DNA of 64,000 nt from Morinoia aosen (GCA_030386875.1 CM059563.1:12976001-13040000), one strand, 5' to 3'; counted from the stretch's first letter, positions 18,763-29,812 are shown. Notes: a model not told the origin generated them from the sequence alone. Translations and numbers: made by a program.

Positions 18763-20415
18763 ATGGCAGAACTGCCATTAACTAACCGCTACAGCAATCT
18801 GAGAGAGTCGGATGATCCCTGCAGTGAAATTGAAGAGATGCAACTGCTGGACACCAACCCTGCTAGTGATAGTGATGAAGAGCCTAACAATGGCGAAAAA
18901 GTGATGATCCATGAAGAAACGAATGAATCCATAATTCAGGGAACATGGTTCAAGAACAACAAACTATCAAAAAAAAGAGGAAGAACTAGTGTGAGCCTCT
19001 CAAGCTCTAACTCTGATTGTGAAACCGTTAAAAAAACATGCAAATCTATCTCCCCTAAATCAAGAAGAGTATATCCAACTAATAAAACTTTGGCATCTAA
19101 AGATAAGGCAAGCACTATCCTGATCACACAACTGCAAGAGTCAAACAACAATTTAGTTGGAGCAATCAAGAAAAAAATGACATATGATCCATTTGGAGTT
19201 GCCCAGGGATTAAAGGAAGTACTAAACTATGACTACGTTGAGGAAATAAGAGTTAACAAACGAAGAAACTTGATTGCAGTAGAGCTCAAGGAAGCCACGG
19301 AAGAGGAAATGGCAAGATTGTTGAAAGTGAGCAGCGTGGGAAAGTTTGCAGTTCGGTGTTATAAACCACGGTCTGAGTCTGCACAATCCACTTTTGGAGT
19401 AATCAGGCCAATTGACTATGATGTCAATTTGGAAGATCTCATTCCAATTGCCACTAGTGGAAATGCTAAAATCATAAACATGGTAAGATTGCCAAAGTTT
19501 TCTAATGGTAAAAAAGAAAGTTCTCTAAGTGTTAAAGTCCAATTTCAAGGTAGAGATCTTCCAAAACAAATAAAAATTGAATTCATGAATTTCCAAGTAA
19601 GTCCATATTCACCTCCACCTATCCGATGCTACAAATGCCAACGACACGGACATTTTGCAAGTGGGTGTTCATCTGGTGAAAGGTGTTTAATTTGTGGTGG
19701 TGGACACACTAAAGAAAATTGTACCGCTCCCACTCCCCTCTGTGCTAACTGCAAGGGAAATCATGTGGCCAGCTCTAAAGAATGCCCTTACATACAAAAT
19801 GCTTTACAAATACAAGCACTAATGAAAGAAGGAGTCTCATTTTCAGAAGCTCGGAAGCGAGTCATCTCTGAGACCACCAATAATTTTGAATCTATCTTGG
19901 AAAAAACCAAGACTACTTCTACTGTGATAAGCTCTCAAATGAACAAAGAAAAAGATGCCTCCAGGCAAGAAAGTTCCCAAATCCTAAGTTCAATGGAAAA
20001 TCAAAAAACATATGCTTCAGCTTTAAAAACTTCTCAACCTAAACATGTGACTGTCCCGGCTGATGTACATCAATCTCAAGGATCGTATTATTTACCAAGA
20101 AGGATCCCCCAAACTAAACCAAATCAACCAGAGCAGAATGTACTTGCTACTCACTTTGAAGGTAGTATGTCCTCACAAGAAAGTACTGTCTCTGATGGAA
20201 GTTTAGTGCAAACAGTGGTAAAAAAAATTGAAACTCATGTGCAAGCCATGTTTGAGGATTTCTTTTCTCGCCTGGGCAAGTTTATGATGGAAGCATTCTC
20301 ATCAAACTTAAATCATGAAAACAAGCGTCAACGAGACCTACTGCTTCTGGGAATGATTAGAAATCATCTTGGCCAAAAAATTGGCTCCCAACTACTTAGT
20401 ATCACAATAAAGTAA
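18763..20415 (+). CDS. I-type LINE ORF1, gag-like nucleic-acid-binding protein
   Basis: An intact 550-residue frame starting at ATG. The N-terminus is acidic. A central domain (about residues 140-285) resembles the RNA-recognition fold of LINE ORF1 proteins. It is followed by three zinc knuckles, roughly residues 287-345: CYKCQRHGHFASGC, CLICGGGHTKENC and CANCKGNHVASSKEC. The C-terminal third is Ser/Gln-rich. Three knuckles in ORF1 plus an RNase H in ORF2 are typical of the I group. The protein should coat the LINE RNA and chaperone reverse transcription. ORF2 starts 26 bases after the stop, in another frame. Confidence 0.92.
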   Translation: MAELPLTNRYSNLRESDDPCSEIEEMQLLDTNPASDSDEEPNNGEKVMIHEETNESIIQGTWFKNNKLSKKRGRTSVSLSSSNSDCETVKKTCKSISPKSRRVYPTNKTLASKDKASTILITQLQESNNNLVGAIKKKMTYDPFGVAQGLKEVLNYDYVEEIRVNKRRNLIAVELKEATEEEMARLLKVSSVGKFAVRCYKPRSESAQSTFGVIRPIDYDVNLEDLIPIATSGNAKIINMVRLPKFSNGKKESSLSVKVQFQGRDLPKQIKIEFMNFQVSPYSPPPIRCYKCQRHGHFASGCSSGERCLICGGGHTKENCTAPTPLCANCKGNHVASSKECPYIQNALQIQALMKEGVSFSEARKRVISETTNNFESILEKTKTTSTVISSQMNKEKDASRQESSQILSSMENQKTYASALKTSQPKHVTVPADVHQSQGSYYLPRRIPQTKPNQPEQNVLATHFEGSMSSQESTVSDGSLVQTVVKKIETHVQAMFEDFFSRLGKFMMEAFSSNLNHENKRQRDLLLLGMIRNHLGQKIGSQLLSITIK

Positions 20416-20441
20416 ATCCTCAAAACAAAAGTGACACAGCC

Positions 20442-23400
20442 ATGGAAAATATTACAATATCAGGAAAAAATACTAAAACTTCTCAAATACCTATATCCCA
20501 CTCTAAAAGAAATAAGAGATTGGGATCAGCATCAAAAAAAATGATGTATAACTATAAAATCTGCGATCAGAGGATCAAAAGAAATGGTGCCTCAGAAAAA
20601 AATTTTTATTTATATCAATTCAATTGTAATGGTTTATCTTCAAAGTTAGCAGAAGTGAAACTCTATCTGTACAGAAAAAAGCCTGACATACTATGTTTGT
20701 GTGAGACATGGATTAAAACTAATGAGCCTAAATTCATAGGCTATAATTGTCTGTGGTCCCATAGAGAAAATGGAGCCAAAGGTGGGCTATGCTTTGTGAT
20801 CAGGAATGATGTTAACTATTCTGTGAATAATGTTGATAAGTTCTTGAATGGTAAATTAGAAATTGCATCAATTAAAGTGTTTTGTTCTTATGGTTATATA
20901 GATATATGTAATATTTATAATCCTAATGCGTGTATTGGTTTTGAAGAGTTGTATCATTATTATGATCAGACGAGTGAATTGTTTATATTCATTGGGGACA
21001 TGAATGCTCATGCACCTTTGTGGGACTGTAAGAACCGACAAAATGCTTCAGGAAGGAACCTGTGTAGACTTCTAGATGAGAACTCTCTTAGAGTACTTAA
21101 CCCTCCTGACTTGCCCACTTATATTGACTCACGTGTGGGGACAAGTTCTACATTAGATTTGTGTATTGTCCCTCCAACTCTTCTTGCGTGTGGGTTTTTC
21201 GAAAGAGGTGCGGATCTTGGGAGCGATCATTATCCAATCGAATGTACTTTTGGCACAGTAGTTAAAAAGTCCGACAACCATCTACGTAGATGGATTTTGA
21301 AAAATGCAAATTGGGCTGGTTTTAAAGAAGAATTATCTCAATTCCAAATAAGTCAGATAGCTAGCCTCTCAGTTGACAACTTGAATACAGCTTTAACAAA
21401 AGGGCTCCAGGATGCTGCCAGCAGGTGCATCCCCAAATCCTCATCGGCTTGGGTAGTTAGTAGGAAAACACCATGGTGGGATAGAGAGTGCGCTTTGGCT
21501 GTAGCAAAGCGAAGGAAAGCTCGAAATAAATTATCAAAACATCCCACGGCAGAAAATTTGCATTTGTATAAGGATCATGAAAGAAAGGCCAAGGAAATCA
21601 TTAAGCAGAAGAAAATCAAAAGTTGGACGAGTTTTGTAAGCACTCTGGACTTGAACACTGGTGTTGGCAATGTCTGGAGGTTGATACGCTCAATGAAAGG
21701 TAGTTCTATCAATCCAAATCCAACTGTAGGTGAAATAGCAGGCAGCACAGCAGACAAAGCTGAATTATTACTGGCCCATTTCTGTAGACACTCGATAAAA
21801 TTAGGTGATGAATTTTCTAAGACAATTGGAAATACCATCTCTAACCTTTCAGCAGTGCAGGTAGGAAATACACACCTTAGTTCTCAAATAGCAATGCATG
21901 AATTACAGAGGAGTTTAAAACATGTGAAGAATACTGGCCCTGGTTCTGATGATATTCTCTATGCTTTCCTCAGTCAGGCACCGCAGTCATTCAAAGAACA
22001 CATTCTCTATTTGTTTAACAAAAGTTACATGAGTGGTTACTTCCCAGAAGCATGGAAGTTGGGAATTATATGTCCAGTAAAGAAACCCAAACAAGACCAT
22101 TCAGCTCCCAATGGATATCGACCTATTACTTTGCTCTCCTGTCTCTCAAAAATCATGGAACAGATTGTCAAACGTCGACTTGATTACTTTTTAGAAAAAA
22201 AGAAGATCTTCTCTTGCTATCAAACTGGGTTCCGCAGAAAGAGATCTACGTATGATGCCCTTGCTCTAATTAAAAACTGTATTTCACAAGCCTGGTCAAA
22301 AAAAATGTATTGTTTGATTGTCTATGTTGATTTGGAGAGTGCTTATGATATTGTATGGCATGCTGGACTTTTGCATAAGCTTATAAACATTGGCTGTGAC
22401 ATACGCACTGTCTTATGGTTAAGATCATACTTGAGCAATAGACGTGTTAGAGTTAGGGTGGCAGATGCTGTCTCATCTGATAAGATTCTTGGTTGTGGTT
22501 TGCCCCAAGGTGCAGTTTTGAGCCCCCTGCTGTTTAATGTGATGCTCCATGATTTGCCTCAGATGGAGGGCATCCAATGCATCTCATATGCGGACGATGT
22601 GACAATAGTTGCAAGTGGGAGGTCCCCGGGCGAGATCCAGCGGACGATGCAGAACTACCTGAATGGCCTGACACACTGGTTGAGGAAATGGAAACTAGCC
22701 ATAAATGTGGACAAAACTAAGTATCAAATTTTTACTCGTAAAAAATATGTACCATTGATTAACCTACGATTAAATTCTAAAACAATAGACACAACTAATA
22801 AACAGCGTGTACTTGGAATAACACTGGATTCCCCTAAACTTACCTTCTTACCACATATACAAAATGTTAAAACAGAGTGTCAACAACGGCTGCAGGTTCT
22901 CAGGGCATTGTCCGGGATCTCGTGGGGATCTTCTCAAAAGTTGTTGCGTCAGGTATATGTATCATACATTAGATGCAAACTTATGTATGGACATGTGATA
23001 TTCACAAAGCTTCCTGAAAGTAGTTTTAAATTAATTAATGTGATCCAAAACTCAGCTCTGCGATCCATCTTGGGTGCACGGAAAACGTCTCCAGTTTCCT
23101 CAATGGAAGCTGAAGCATTCATTATGCCTCTGAAATTGTACCTTGATTACTTGTTCCTGAAGTGGTGTTTGAGATGCAGTTTCTTGGATGCTGAGCCCAA
23201 AGAGTTCCCAGCTAAAATTGAGCTATTCAGATCCCCTCCAAAAAGTGAGCTTGCACTGAAACGCACAGAAATAATGAAAAAAATTCAGTTTAACTTTTCT
23301 CCTCCAGGATCCCAAATTGAACAGCTCACTAGTCCGTATATGGATATCTCATCTAATGTGTGTGTTGAATTTCCTGATGTTAAATCCCTTACAGCAGCTG

Positions 23401-24326
23401 AAGTAAATCATATATTTGAAGAGCATGTAACATCAAAATATTGTAATCCCTATAGAATTTTTACAGATGGTTCCAAGCTACAAACAGGATCAGCATCTGC
23501 TGCTATTTATGTGCCACATCTAAAAATATGTACCTCCTGGCTCCTAAACCCAGGTCACTCAATTGTGGGAGCAGAGCTATTTGCAATTTTACAGGCTGTA
23601 AATTATACTACTGATAACCTGTCAAATCATAACGTGGTCATTTTTGTTGATTCTAGATGTTCTCTGGATATTATATTAAACTTGAATAACCCTACCTATG
23701 AGGTTTTTAGTAGAAGAATTAAAAAAATTGTGGTACAATTGAAGAACAGGATTCAGTTACAATGGATCCCTGCACATTCGGGCATAATGGGAAATGAGAT
23801 AGTGGATCGGTGCGCAAAAATGGGTCACCAAAATATTAAATCTGTACTCACTTATCTAAGTTATGAGGAGCAGGTTAGCCAACTGAAAAACAAAATGTTA
23901 GACTACTGGAGCGAGTGTTGGGGAAATCAAGTGAGGGGATCCGGGAAGGGAAGATTTATGTATGAATTGAGTAGCAGACCAAAGTTTAGATTGGGTGGTG
24001 CTATGTCAAGAAAATTTCAGTGTATTATTAGCCGATTTAGAATCGATCATGTTGGTGTCCTTTCTCATCTGAGTAGATTTAACCTGTGTCAAAGCCCTCT
24101 CTGCCCCGAGTGTGGTGTTCCAGAGACCATTGAGCACTTCTTGCTCAGTTGTCCTCAATATGAGGCTGCCAGACTGCACTTATGTCTCCCTTTTGTAAAA
24201 TTTAACCTTGAATTGAATCTGAAAAATGTATTAGGATTTGGTGAATACCAATCCCATGTACAATTTGCCATTCTCCGCTCCTTGGTGAACTTCCTTGGTG
24301 CTACTAATAGATGTAAGCAACTATAA
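20442..24326 (+). CDS. I-type LINE ORF2: endonuclease, reverse transcriptase, RNase H
   Basis: An intact 1294-residue frame. The APE-type endonuclease (about 55-280) shows QFNCNG, CETW, GDMNAH and GSDHYPI. RT (about 490-800) shows YRPITLLSCLSK, VDLESAYD, GLPQGAVLSPLLF and the catalytic YADD. RNase H (about 1005-1140) shows IFTDGSK, AELFAI, VDSR and IPAHSGIMGNE. The C-terminal knuckle is CPECGVPETIEHFLLSC. Domain order and RNase H place it in the I/R1/LOA group, most like I. Every catalytic residue I looked for is present and there is no stop, so the copy may be competent for retrotransposition. Confidence 0.94.
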   Translation: MENITISGKNTKTSQIPISHSKRNKRLGSASKKMMYNYKICDQRIKRNGASEKNFYLYQFNCNGLSSKLAEVKLYLYRKKPDILCLCETWIKTNEPKFIGYNCLWSHRENGAKGGLCFVIRNDVNYSVNNVDKFLNGKLEIASIKVFCSYGYIDICNIYNPNACIGFEELYHYYDQTSELFIFIGDMNAHAPLWDCKNRQNASGRNLCRLLDENSLRVLNPPDLPTYIDSRVGTSSTLDLCIVPPTLLACGFFERGADLGSDHYPIECTFGTVVKKSDNHLRRWILKNANWAGFKEELSQFQISQIASLSVDNLNTALTKGLQDAASRCIPKSSSAWVVSRKTPWWDRECALAVAKRRKARNKLSKHPTAENLHLYKDHERKAKEIIKQKKIKSWTSFVSTLDLNTGVGNVWRLIRSMKGSSINPNPTVGEIAGSTADKAELLLAHFCRHSIKLGDEFSKTIGNTISNLSAVQVGNTHLSSQIAMHELQRSLKHVKNTGPGSDDILYAFLSQAPQSFKEHILYLFNKSYMSGYFPEAWKLGIICPVKKPKQDHSAPNGYRPITLLSCLSKIMEQIVKRRLDYFLEKKKIFSCYQTGFRRKRSTYDALALIKNCISQAWSKKMYCLIVYVDLESAYDIVWHAGLLHKLINIGCDIRTVLWLRSYLSNRRVRVRVADAVSSDKILGCGLPQGAVLSPLLFNVMLHDLPQMEGIQCISYADDVTIVASGRSPGEIQRTMQNYLNGLTHWLRKWKLAINVDKTKYQIFTRKKYVPLINLRLNSKTIDTTNKQRVLGITLDSPKLTFLPHIQNVKTECQQRLQVLRALSGISWGSSQKLLRQVYVSYIRCKLMYGHVIFTKLPESSFKLINVIQNSALRSILGARKTSPVSSMEAEAFIMPLKLYLDYLFLKWCLRCSFLDAEPKEFPAKIELFRSPPKSELALKRTEIMKKIQFNFSPPGSQIEQLTSPYMDISSNVCVEFPDVKSLTAAEVNHIFEEHVTSKYCNPYRIFTDGSKLQTGSASAAIYVPHLKICTSWLLNPGHSIVGAELFAILQAVNYTTDNLSNHNVVIFVDSRCSLDIILNLNNPTYEVFSRRIKKIVVQLKNRIQLQWIPAHSGIMGNEIVDRCAKMGHQNIKSVLTYLSYEEQVSQLKNKMLDYWSECWGNQVRGSGKGRFMYELSSRPKFRLGGAMSRKFQCIISRFRIDHVGVLSHLSRFNLCQSPLCPECGVPETIEHFLLSCPQYEAARLHLCLPFVKFNLELNLKNVLGFGEYQSHVQFAILRSLVNFLGATNRCKQL

Positions 24327-24384
24327 ATGTTCTGATTTTGTCTGTATTACATCTGTGTCTAATGAAATTAACTTGATTCAATAA
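24327..24384 (+). other. Probable 3' UTR of the I-type LINE
   Basis: A short AT-rich stretch after the ORF2 stop, ending near TTGATTCAATAA. A clear (TAA)n or poly(A) tail is not visible, and no convincing target-site duplication was found, so the 3' end is tentative. Confidence 0.4.
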
Positions 24385-24603
24385 GCTGTTAGCCTCTGCA
24401 GACAGCTGCTCAAGAGGTCCAGCAATATTGAGAACTCAAGAAAGAAAAGTGCTGCAGTATCGGGGGATTTGCTTGACCCTGCTTATGCTGCCGAAGTACA
24501 AGCTGTCAGGTTACACGGATTTCTGCTGAAGAAGTCCAACGACTTTCAAGATCCCTCCGAATCATCGATAAAGAAGAAGGTCCTCCGACGAATATTGTGG
24601 TGA
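24385..24603 (+). CDS. Unidentified 72-codon open frame without a start codon
   Basis: Open from just after a TAA to TGA 24601-24603, with protein-like composition (SGDLLDPAYAAEVQAVRLHG, then Lys/Arg-rich KKKVLRRILW) and no Met. It is GC-richer than its flanks and lies between the I-type LINE 3' end and the 5' end of LINE copy B. It may be the end of a further truncated element or a host exon fragment. I do not recognise it. Confidence 0.25.
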   Translation, partial: AVSLCRQLLKRSSNIENSRKKSAAVSGDLLDPAYAAEVQAVRLHGFLLKKSNDFQDPSESSIKKKVLRRILW

Positions 24604-24949
24604 ATTAAAGTGAAGTTGCTAAAAAATGGTATAGTTTGTATATTCACGTGAGTACAGTGTGTGACTTTGTATGGAGTGCTCGTGAGAGTAGTTTTTTTGT
24701 TGCGTGAGAGTTGAGACTGAGCATTGGACTTTGGTGTGGTGACTTGCAATTTTTGACTGAGGAGTTTTGACTGGTAGTTAAGCTTTTTTGCATATAAAGA
24801 GTAATGTGTGACATTGTAGAGAGTGACTGTGAGTAGTAGGAAACGTTTTTGCTTCTTTTTGTTTGATATCTTGATTTTCAGTAGATTTGGTGAGTGAAGA
24901 CTTCTTCTGCCTGTGAAATTTGTACTGAGATAGAAGCCTGTGTTTGAGG

Positions 24950-26149
24950 ATGGCAAGAAATAGGACTGGTCGTAGGAAGGGAGGTGCAAGTGGAATGGAT
25001 GAGGAGATTGAGTGCATGACTTGTAAAGAGTGGGTAGATATAGATGCATGCAAAGGTTTGAGAGAGATGAGTCGGAGGAAGTTGAATGATCTTGTGTTTA
25101 CGTGCTGGAAATGTTTGAATGACGAGAGAAAGAAGTTGGAAGAGGAGGTTGAGAGATTGACAATTCTGATGGTTGCTTTAGAGGCTGATTTGAAGGATGA
25201 AAGGAAGTTGAATGAAGGAAAGAATGAGAATGGTGCAAATGCAGTGAATGAAGAGGTAAATGGTGGTGGTGCAAGGAGTGCAAATGAAGTGGATGATGGT
25301 GCAAGGAGTGCAAATGAAGTGGATGATGGTGCAAGGAGTGCAAATGAAGTGGATGATGGTGCAAGGAGTGTGAATGCAATAAATGAAGTGAATGGTGGTG
25401 CAAATGTGCCAGATGAGAGTAGAAGGATGAATGAGCATGATGAAAGAAGTACGAATGGGAAGAGAGTGAAGGAGCAACCTGTTGATATGCCACATGAGGT
25501 GCAGGCGCCTGTAGTGGAAGTGAATGAAAGGAAGATGGATGGAAAGAGTGATGTGAGTGGAAGAGTTGAACGAAAGAGTAGTATGAAAGGGAGAGTGAGA
25601 CCTACGATTAGAATATGTGGTGACAGCATGGTGAAGAATGTGGATAGGTTTGTGAGTATGACTGACCGTAGTGGATGTACGAGCATGAGAGGAAAGGGAG
25701 TGAATGAGATTTGTAGGCATGCTGAGGAAGTGATAGATGGAATGGATGAAGGGATGGTTGTACTGCAAGGAGGTGGCAATGGATTGCTTGAATGTGGGAG
25801 AGAGCGTACGGTGAATGCAATTATGAATGTTGTTGAAAGGGCGCGAAAGAAGAATGTAAGAGTGGCTGTGACCAGCCTGCTGAGAAGGCCTGCTTGTGGT
25901 GAGGAGTATGAAAGGGTGCGAAAGGAGGTGAATAGGGAAGTGCATGAAAGGATTATGAGTATGAAAGCTGAGAGTATGAGAAAGCGTGAAATAGGTTCCA
26001 GCTTCCTTGATATGGATAACCTGATCCAGAGTGGGTGTTTTTGTGGAGATGGAGTCCACCTTACTCAAGAAGGTGAGATGAAACTCTCCAGGAGATACAT
26101 CCAGTGGATTGGGTGTACTCATATTGTAATGGAAGGTGGAACTGGATGA
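24950..26149 (+). CDS. CR1-like LINE ORF1: PHD-like zinc finger plus SGNH esterase
   Basis: About 399 residues from ATG 24950. The N-terminal Cys pairs, CMTCKEWVDIDAC and FTCWKC, look like the second half of a PHD-type finger. A predicted coiled coil follows (ERKKLEEEVERL). Next is a linker with GARSANEVDD repeated three times in tandem at DNA level (30-bp units, about 25270-25370). The C-terminal ~175 residues form an SGNH/GDSL-esterase domain with GDS (Ser nucleophile), GGGNGL, and DGVHLTQEG (Asp/His). This PHD-esterase layout is known from CR1-group ORF1 proteins, which bind nucleic acid and possibly lipids. The stop TGA abuts ORF2's ATG (TGAATG), suggesting reinitiation. Confidence 0.92.
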   Translation: MARNRTGRRKGGASGMDEEIECMTCKEWVDIDACKGLREMSRRKLNDLVFTCWKCLNDERKKLEEEVERLTILMVALEADLKDERKLNEGKNENGANAVNEEVNGGGARSANEVDDGARSANEVDDGARSANEVDDGARSVNAINEVNGGANVPDESRRMNEHDERSTNGKRVKEQPVDMPHEVQAPVVEVNERKMDGKSDVSGRVERKSSMKGRVRPTIRICGDSMVKNVDRFVSMTDRSGCTSMRGKGVNEICRHAEEVIDGMDEGMVVLQGGGNGLLECGRERTVNAIMNVVERARKKNVRVAVTSLLRRPACGEEYERVRKEVNREVHERIMSMKAESMRKREIGSSFLDMDNLIQSGCFCGDGVHLTQEGEMKLSRRYIQWIGCTHIVMEGGTG

Positions 26150-29100
26150 ATGGAAAGCTGTCAGAGCAAAAATGAAAAATGTTGTGAATTGTCCAATAGT
26201 GTTGTAAGGTTTGGATGTATAAATGTGCGTGGATGGAATGCAGGAAAGTTAAATGACCTTGTAGCAGAATTTGAGAATGGAGATTTGGATTGTGTTGGTG
26301 TAGTAGAGACCCAAATGCGTGATAGAGTCAGTTTAAAATGTAAGGAGAGTAAGTACTACATGATTGGAAAAGGGCGTGTAAGTTGGCAAAAAAGAGGTGG
26401 TGGAGTTGGTCTCATTGTAAAAAATGCTCTAAATTGGAAATTAGAAGAAATTCCTGTTGGAAATGAACCTGAGAGTGAAGATCTGTTAATAATAAAGTGT
26501 GAAAGAATGCATGCCAGAGAATGTGTTATTGTGGTTGTATGCTATATGACAACTGATGGTATTTTAGCTCATCAAGAGAATGTAAAAAAGTATGAAATAT
26601 TAACAAGAATTGTGCAAGAGCATTGCAGGTGCCCTCTGATTGTCATGGGTGATATGAATGGCCATGTTGGTATACTTGGTGAGCCTGTGAATGCAAATGG
26701 ACAAAAATTGATTGATTTCTGTGATGAGAATGAACTTGAGAACCTGAATGTAACAATAGGAAATGGCTTGCATACATGGCAAAGCAGGGAATGTAAAACT
26801 GCAATTGATTATATGATAGTGAATAGTAGAGCAAGAATATGTGTCAAAGAAATGTTTGTAGATGAAGATGATTTTGATATTGATAGTGACCATAAAATGC
26901 TTGTACTAGAATATAATTGGGGTGGAAAGGAGTCAATGCAGAAGGCCAGCAGAGTAAGAGAAAATTGGCATATTAAAATAGCAAACTGGGAAGAATTTAG
27001 AAATGAATTGAGTAGATGTAACTGGAACAGGTGTGTAAATGTAAATGACCTAAATAAGGAGATTGCAAGAACCTTGTATGATGTGGCAGAGCAAAAGATT
27101 GGTAGAATGAAATGCAGGAAAAGTACAGGGAATGCTAGGTGGTTTACAAGTGAGATAAAGGAAGAACGAATGAGAAGGAAGACTTTAAATAAAAAACAAC
27201 GCTGTATGAGGAAAATGTATGAAAGACGCAGAATTACTGAGGATGAATGGCAGAGTGTATGAAATGAGTACAAGGACCAGCAGAAGAAAGTAAAGAGAAT
27301 GATCAATGAGGCTAGGGTTAAAGAAGAGAGACACCAAGTTGAAAATCTAAGAAAGAAAGGTCCAGATGGAATAAAAGATTGGTATAGGTTTATACAAGGT
27401 AATGATAGAGGTAGTGAAGTTCAAGTTGATGAATTAGTAGTCAATGGGTGCAGTGTGCAAGATAGGATGCAAATGGTGAAAGCAGTTGAATACTGGGAGG
27501 ACATTGGTGGAATGAATGAGCAGGTTACAGATGATGAACCGATAAATTTTCTTATAGATGAACATGAACTGCAAATGGAAGACGAAATCACTTGTGAAGA
27601 GATTGTAAGTTTTTTGAACAAAGTGAAAAATGGAAAGGCATGTGGCCCTGATAAGATACCATATGAGTTCTATAAATGTGGAGGAGAGAGTGTAGTCAGT
27701 ATGTTGAAATGTTTATTTGATGAGATATGGAAGAGTGAAAGAGTACCGGATGACTGGAACAAGTGTAATGTAGTTCTGTTGCATAAGGGTGGACATAAGA
27801 GTATGAAAGAACTTAAAAATTACAGACCAATTGCACTGGGTGACACGGTATGTAAGATCTTTTGTGGTATTTTGAATGAGAGAATGAAAAACTTAGTTGA
27901 GGAATTAGGAGTCCTGGGAGAAGAACAGAATGGTTTTAGGCAAGATAGACGTGGGGAGGATAATCTGTTTGTAGTGAGTGAAATAATTGAGCGAATGAAG
28001 AAGGATAACAAGAAGGTATATTTAGCATTCCTGGATATTGAAAAGGCGTATGACAGAGTGGATCGGGTTAGGCTGTTAGAAATTTTGAGAAAAGTTGGTT
28101 TTAGCAGAAAAATAGTGAACATTGTACAGAGTCTGTATGAGAACACAAGTGCTATCTACAGGTTAGGAAATTTGGAAACAGGGCAAGTGAGGAGTGTTAG
28201 AGGAGTGAGACAGGGCTGTACTCTGTCCCCCCTGTTGTTTGGATTGTATACAGAAGAATTAGCAGTTCGACTGAGAGGGAGTGGTTTAGGACTGAAAGTT
28301 GGTAATGAGAGACTGAGCTGTTTGTTGTATGCTGATGATGTGGTTGTGGTTAGTGAATGTGGTCATGAACTACAAAGGATGCTTGACATTGTGAATGGAT
28401 ATAGTACAGATTTCAAGATGAACTTTGGCGCAGATAAAAGTAAGGTCATGGTTATAAATAGTGATGAGACTGATAGAGACAGACTGTGGAATATTGGAGA
28501 AATCAGAATAGGTAGAACAAAAGAATACAAATATCTAGGTTGTATGATAAGTGAAGATGGATGTACTAGAACTAAAGGTGAGAAAGTGGCTAAAGCAATG
28601 CAGTGGAGTGGACGGTTAGGTAGTGTGGCCAGATACAGAGCAAACAAGTACGAATGTGTGAGAGGAATGTGGAAGTATGTTGCTGTACCTAGTGTCATGT
28701 ATGGTATGAGTGCTCTTGCATGGAATGGAAGTGATCTTGAAAAGCTGGATGTGATACAAAATAAGGTAGGACGTGTAGCATTGGGTGCTCCGAAATGGAC
28801 AGCTATAGAAGCCATTAGAGGTGACCTAGGGTGGAGCCTATTTTCAGAAAGAATGATGAAAGCTGTGCTGAATTATAAGGTGAGAATTGAAAGAATGCAG
28901 AATAGCAGGTGGGTAAGGCGAATCTTTGAATGGAATCTGAGTGTAAGCTATTGGGAGAAAGTATGTTGGGGGCATGCAAGGAAACTCAGTGTGCAAAAGA
29001 TTATTCATGTTAGAATTGGGAGACCTGTGGATGACTGGAGTTTAATAAATGTAGGAGGTGTAGGGCCTGAGTGGGACTGCAAGAGGTGGAAGAAAGAGAT

Positions 29101-29563
29101 TGAGAGACAAACAAAAGAGTATGGATTGAATAAGTGGAAGCTTAGCATGATGCGGAAGCCTACACTTAACTGGTATATGAAAAAGAAAGCACCTAAGTTT
29201 GAGCTGTTCTATGATGGTAGTTTTGGAAGTCAACTCTTGTTTGCTGTGAGATGCAAGTCATTGAGTGTGAACAGACGTACATGGAGATGGAATGAGAATA
29301 ATAACAGATTATGTCAGCAGTGTAATAGTGGAGTAGAGGAAACAATTGAGCATTTTGTGCTGGAATGTAGTAAGTATGAGCAAGAGAGAGAGAGTTTTAT
29401 GAATGTGGTGTCTGAGCAGTATGGAGAGAATGAGTGGAATGCCAGATGTGCTGAAGATGATTGTGGTATGAGCTGTCTTGCTGGATTGGATCAGGAGTGT
29501 TATGTGAGTATCACTGAGGCTATGAAAGTGTTTCTTGTGCGTGCCTGGAGTAAGAGACAGTGA
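26150..29563 (+). pseudogene. CR1-like LINE ORF2, copy B, broken by one nonsense codon
   Basis: Endonuclease and RT as in copy A. The frame is open from ATG 26150 to TGA at 27260-27262, where copy A has TGG (Trp), and then continues in the same frame to 29563. The N-terminal region lacks copy A's 2-bp deletion. A 3-bp in-frame deletion lies near 27488 relative to copy A. RT motifs are intact: FLDIEKAYD, RQGCTLSPLLF and YADD. The C-terminal CQQC...H...C knuckle is also intact. Confidence 0.92.
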
Positions 29564-29812
29564 CTGGAATGAGCCAGTCTGGTAGAATGGGCTGTAATGA
29601 CCCAATGTGCCGGGGGATGGTGTTTTGACACACTGGCTGTCCCGGTGATGCCTTCCAATGGAGGCTTGTGACAAGGATCGTAGATCCTGAGTAGTTTAGT
29701 GGACAAGTCTGGTACCAGGCGCTGAACTCTTTGTGTGAAAATTGTGGAGGGAATTGTAGGCCGTTACAAAGGCCCCGACACTGTCGGCCCTCAAGTTCAA
29801 GTTCAAGTTCTT
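29564..29812 (+). other. LINE copy B 3' UTR and (TTCAAG)n tail
   Basis: Parallel to 18189-18442. The tail is about three TTCAAG units, followed by unrelated AT-rich DNA. Confidence 0.8.

Larger units (their letters stand above)
24604..29812 (+). mobile_element. CR1-like LINE, copy B, near full length
   Basis: Contains a 5' UTR (about 24604-24949), complete ORF1, ORF2 broken by a single nonsense codon, a 3' UTR, and a (TTCAAG)n tail at 29791-29812. Its sequence is almost the same as copy A, and it lies in the same orientation about 11.4 kb downstream with the I-type LINE between them. The exact 5' end is not proven. Confidence 0.9.

Noticed and set aside
18559..24394. TTAGCC at both sides as a TSD for the I-type LINE
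   Set aside because: Only six bases match and the positions do not coincide with convincing element ends.
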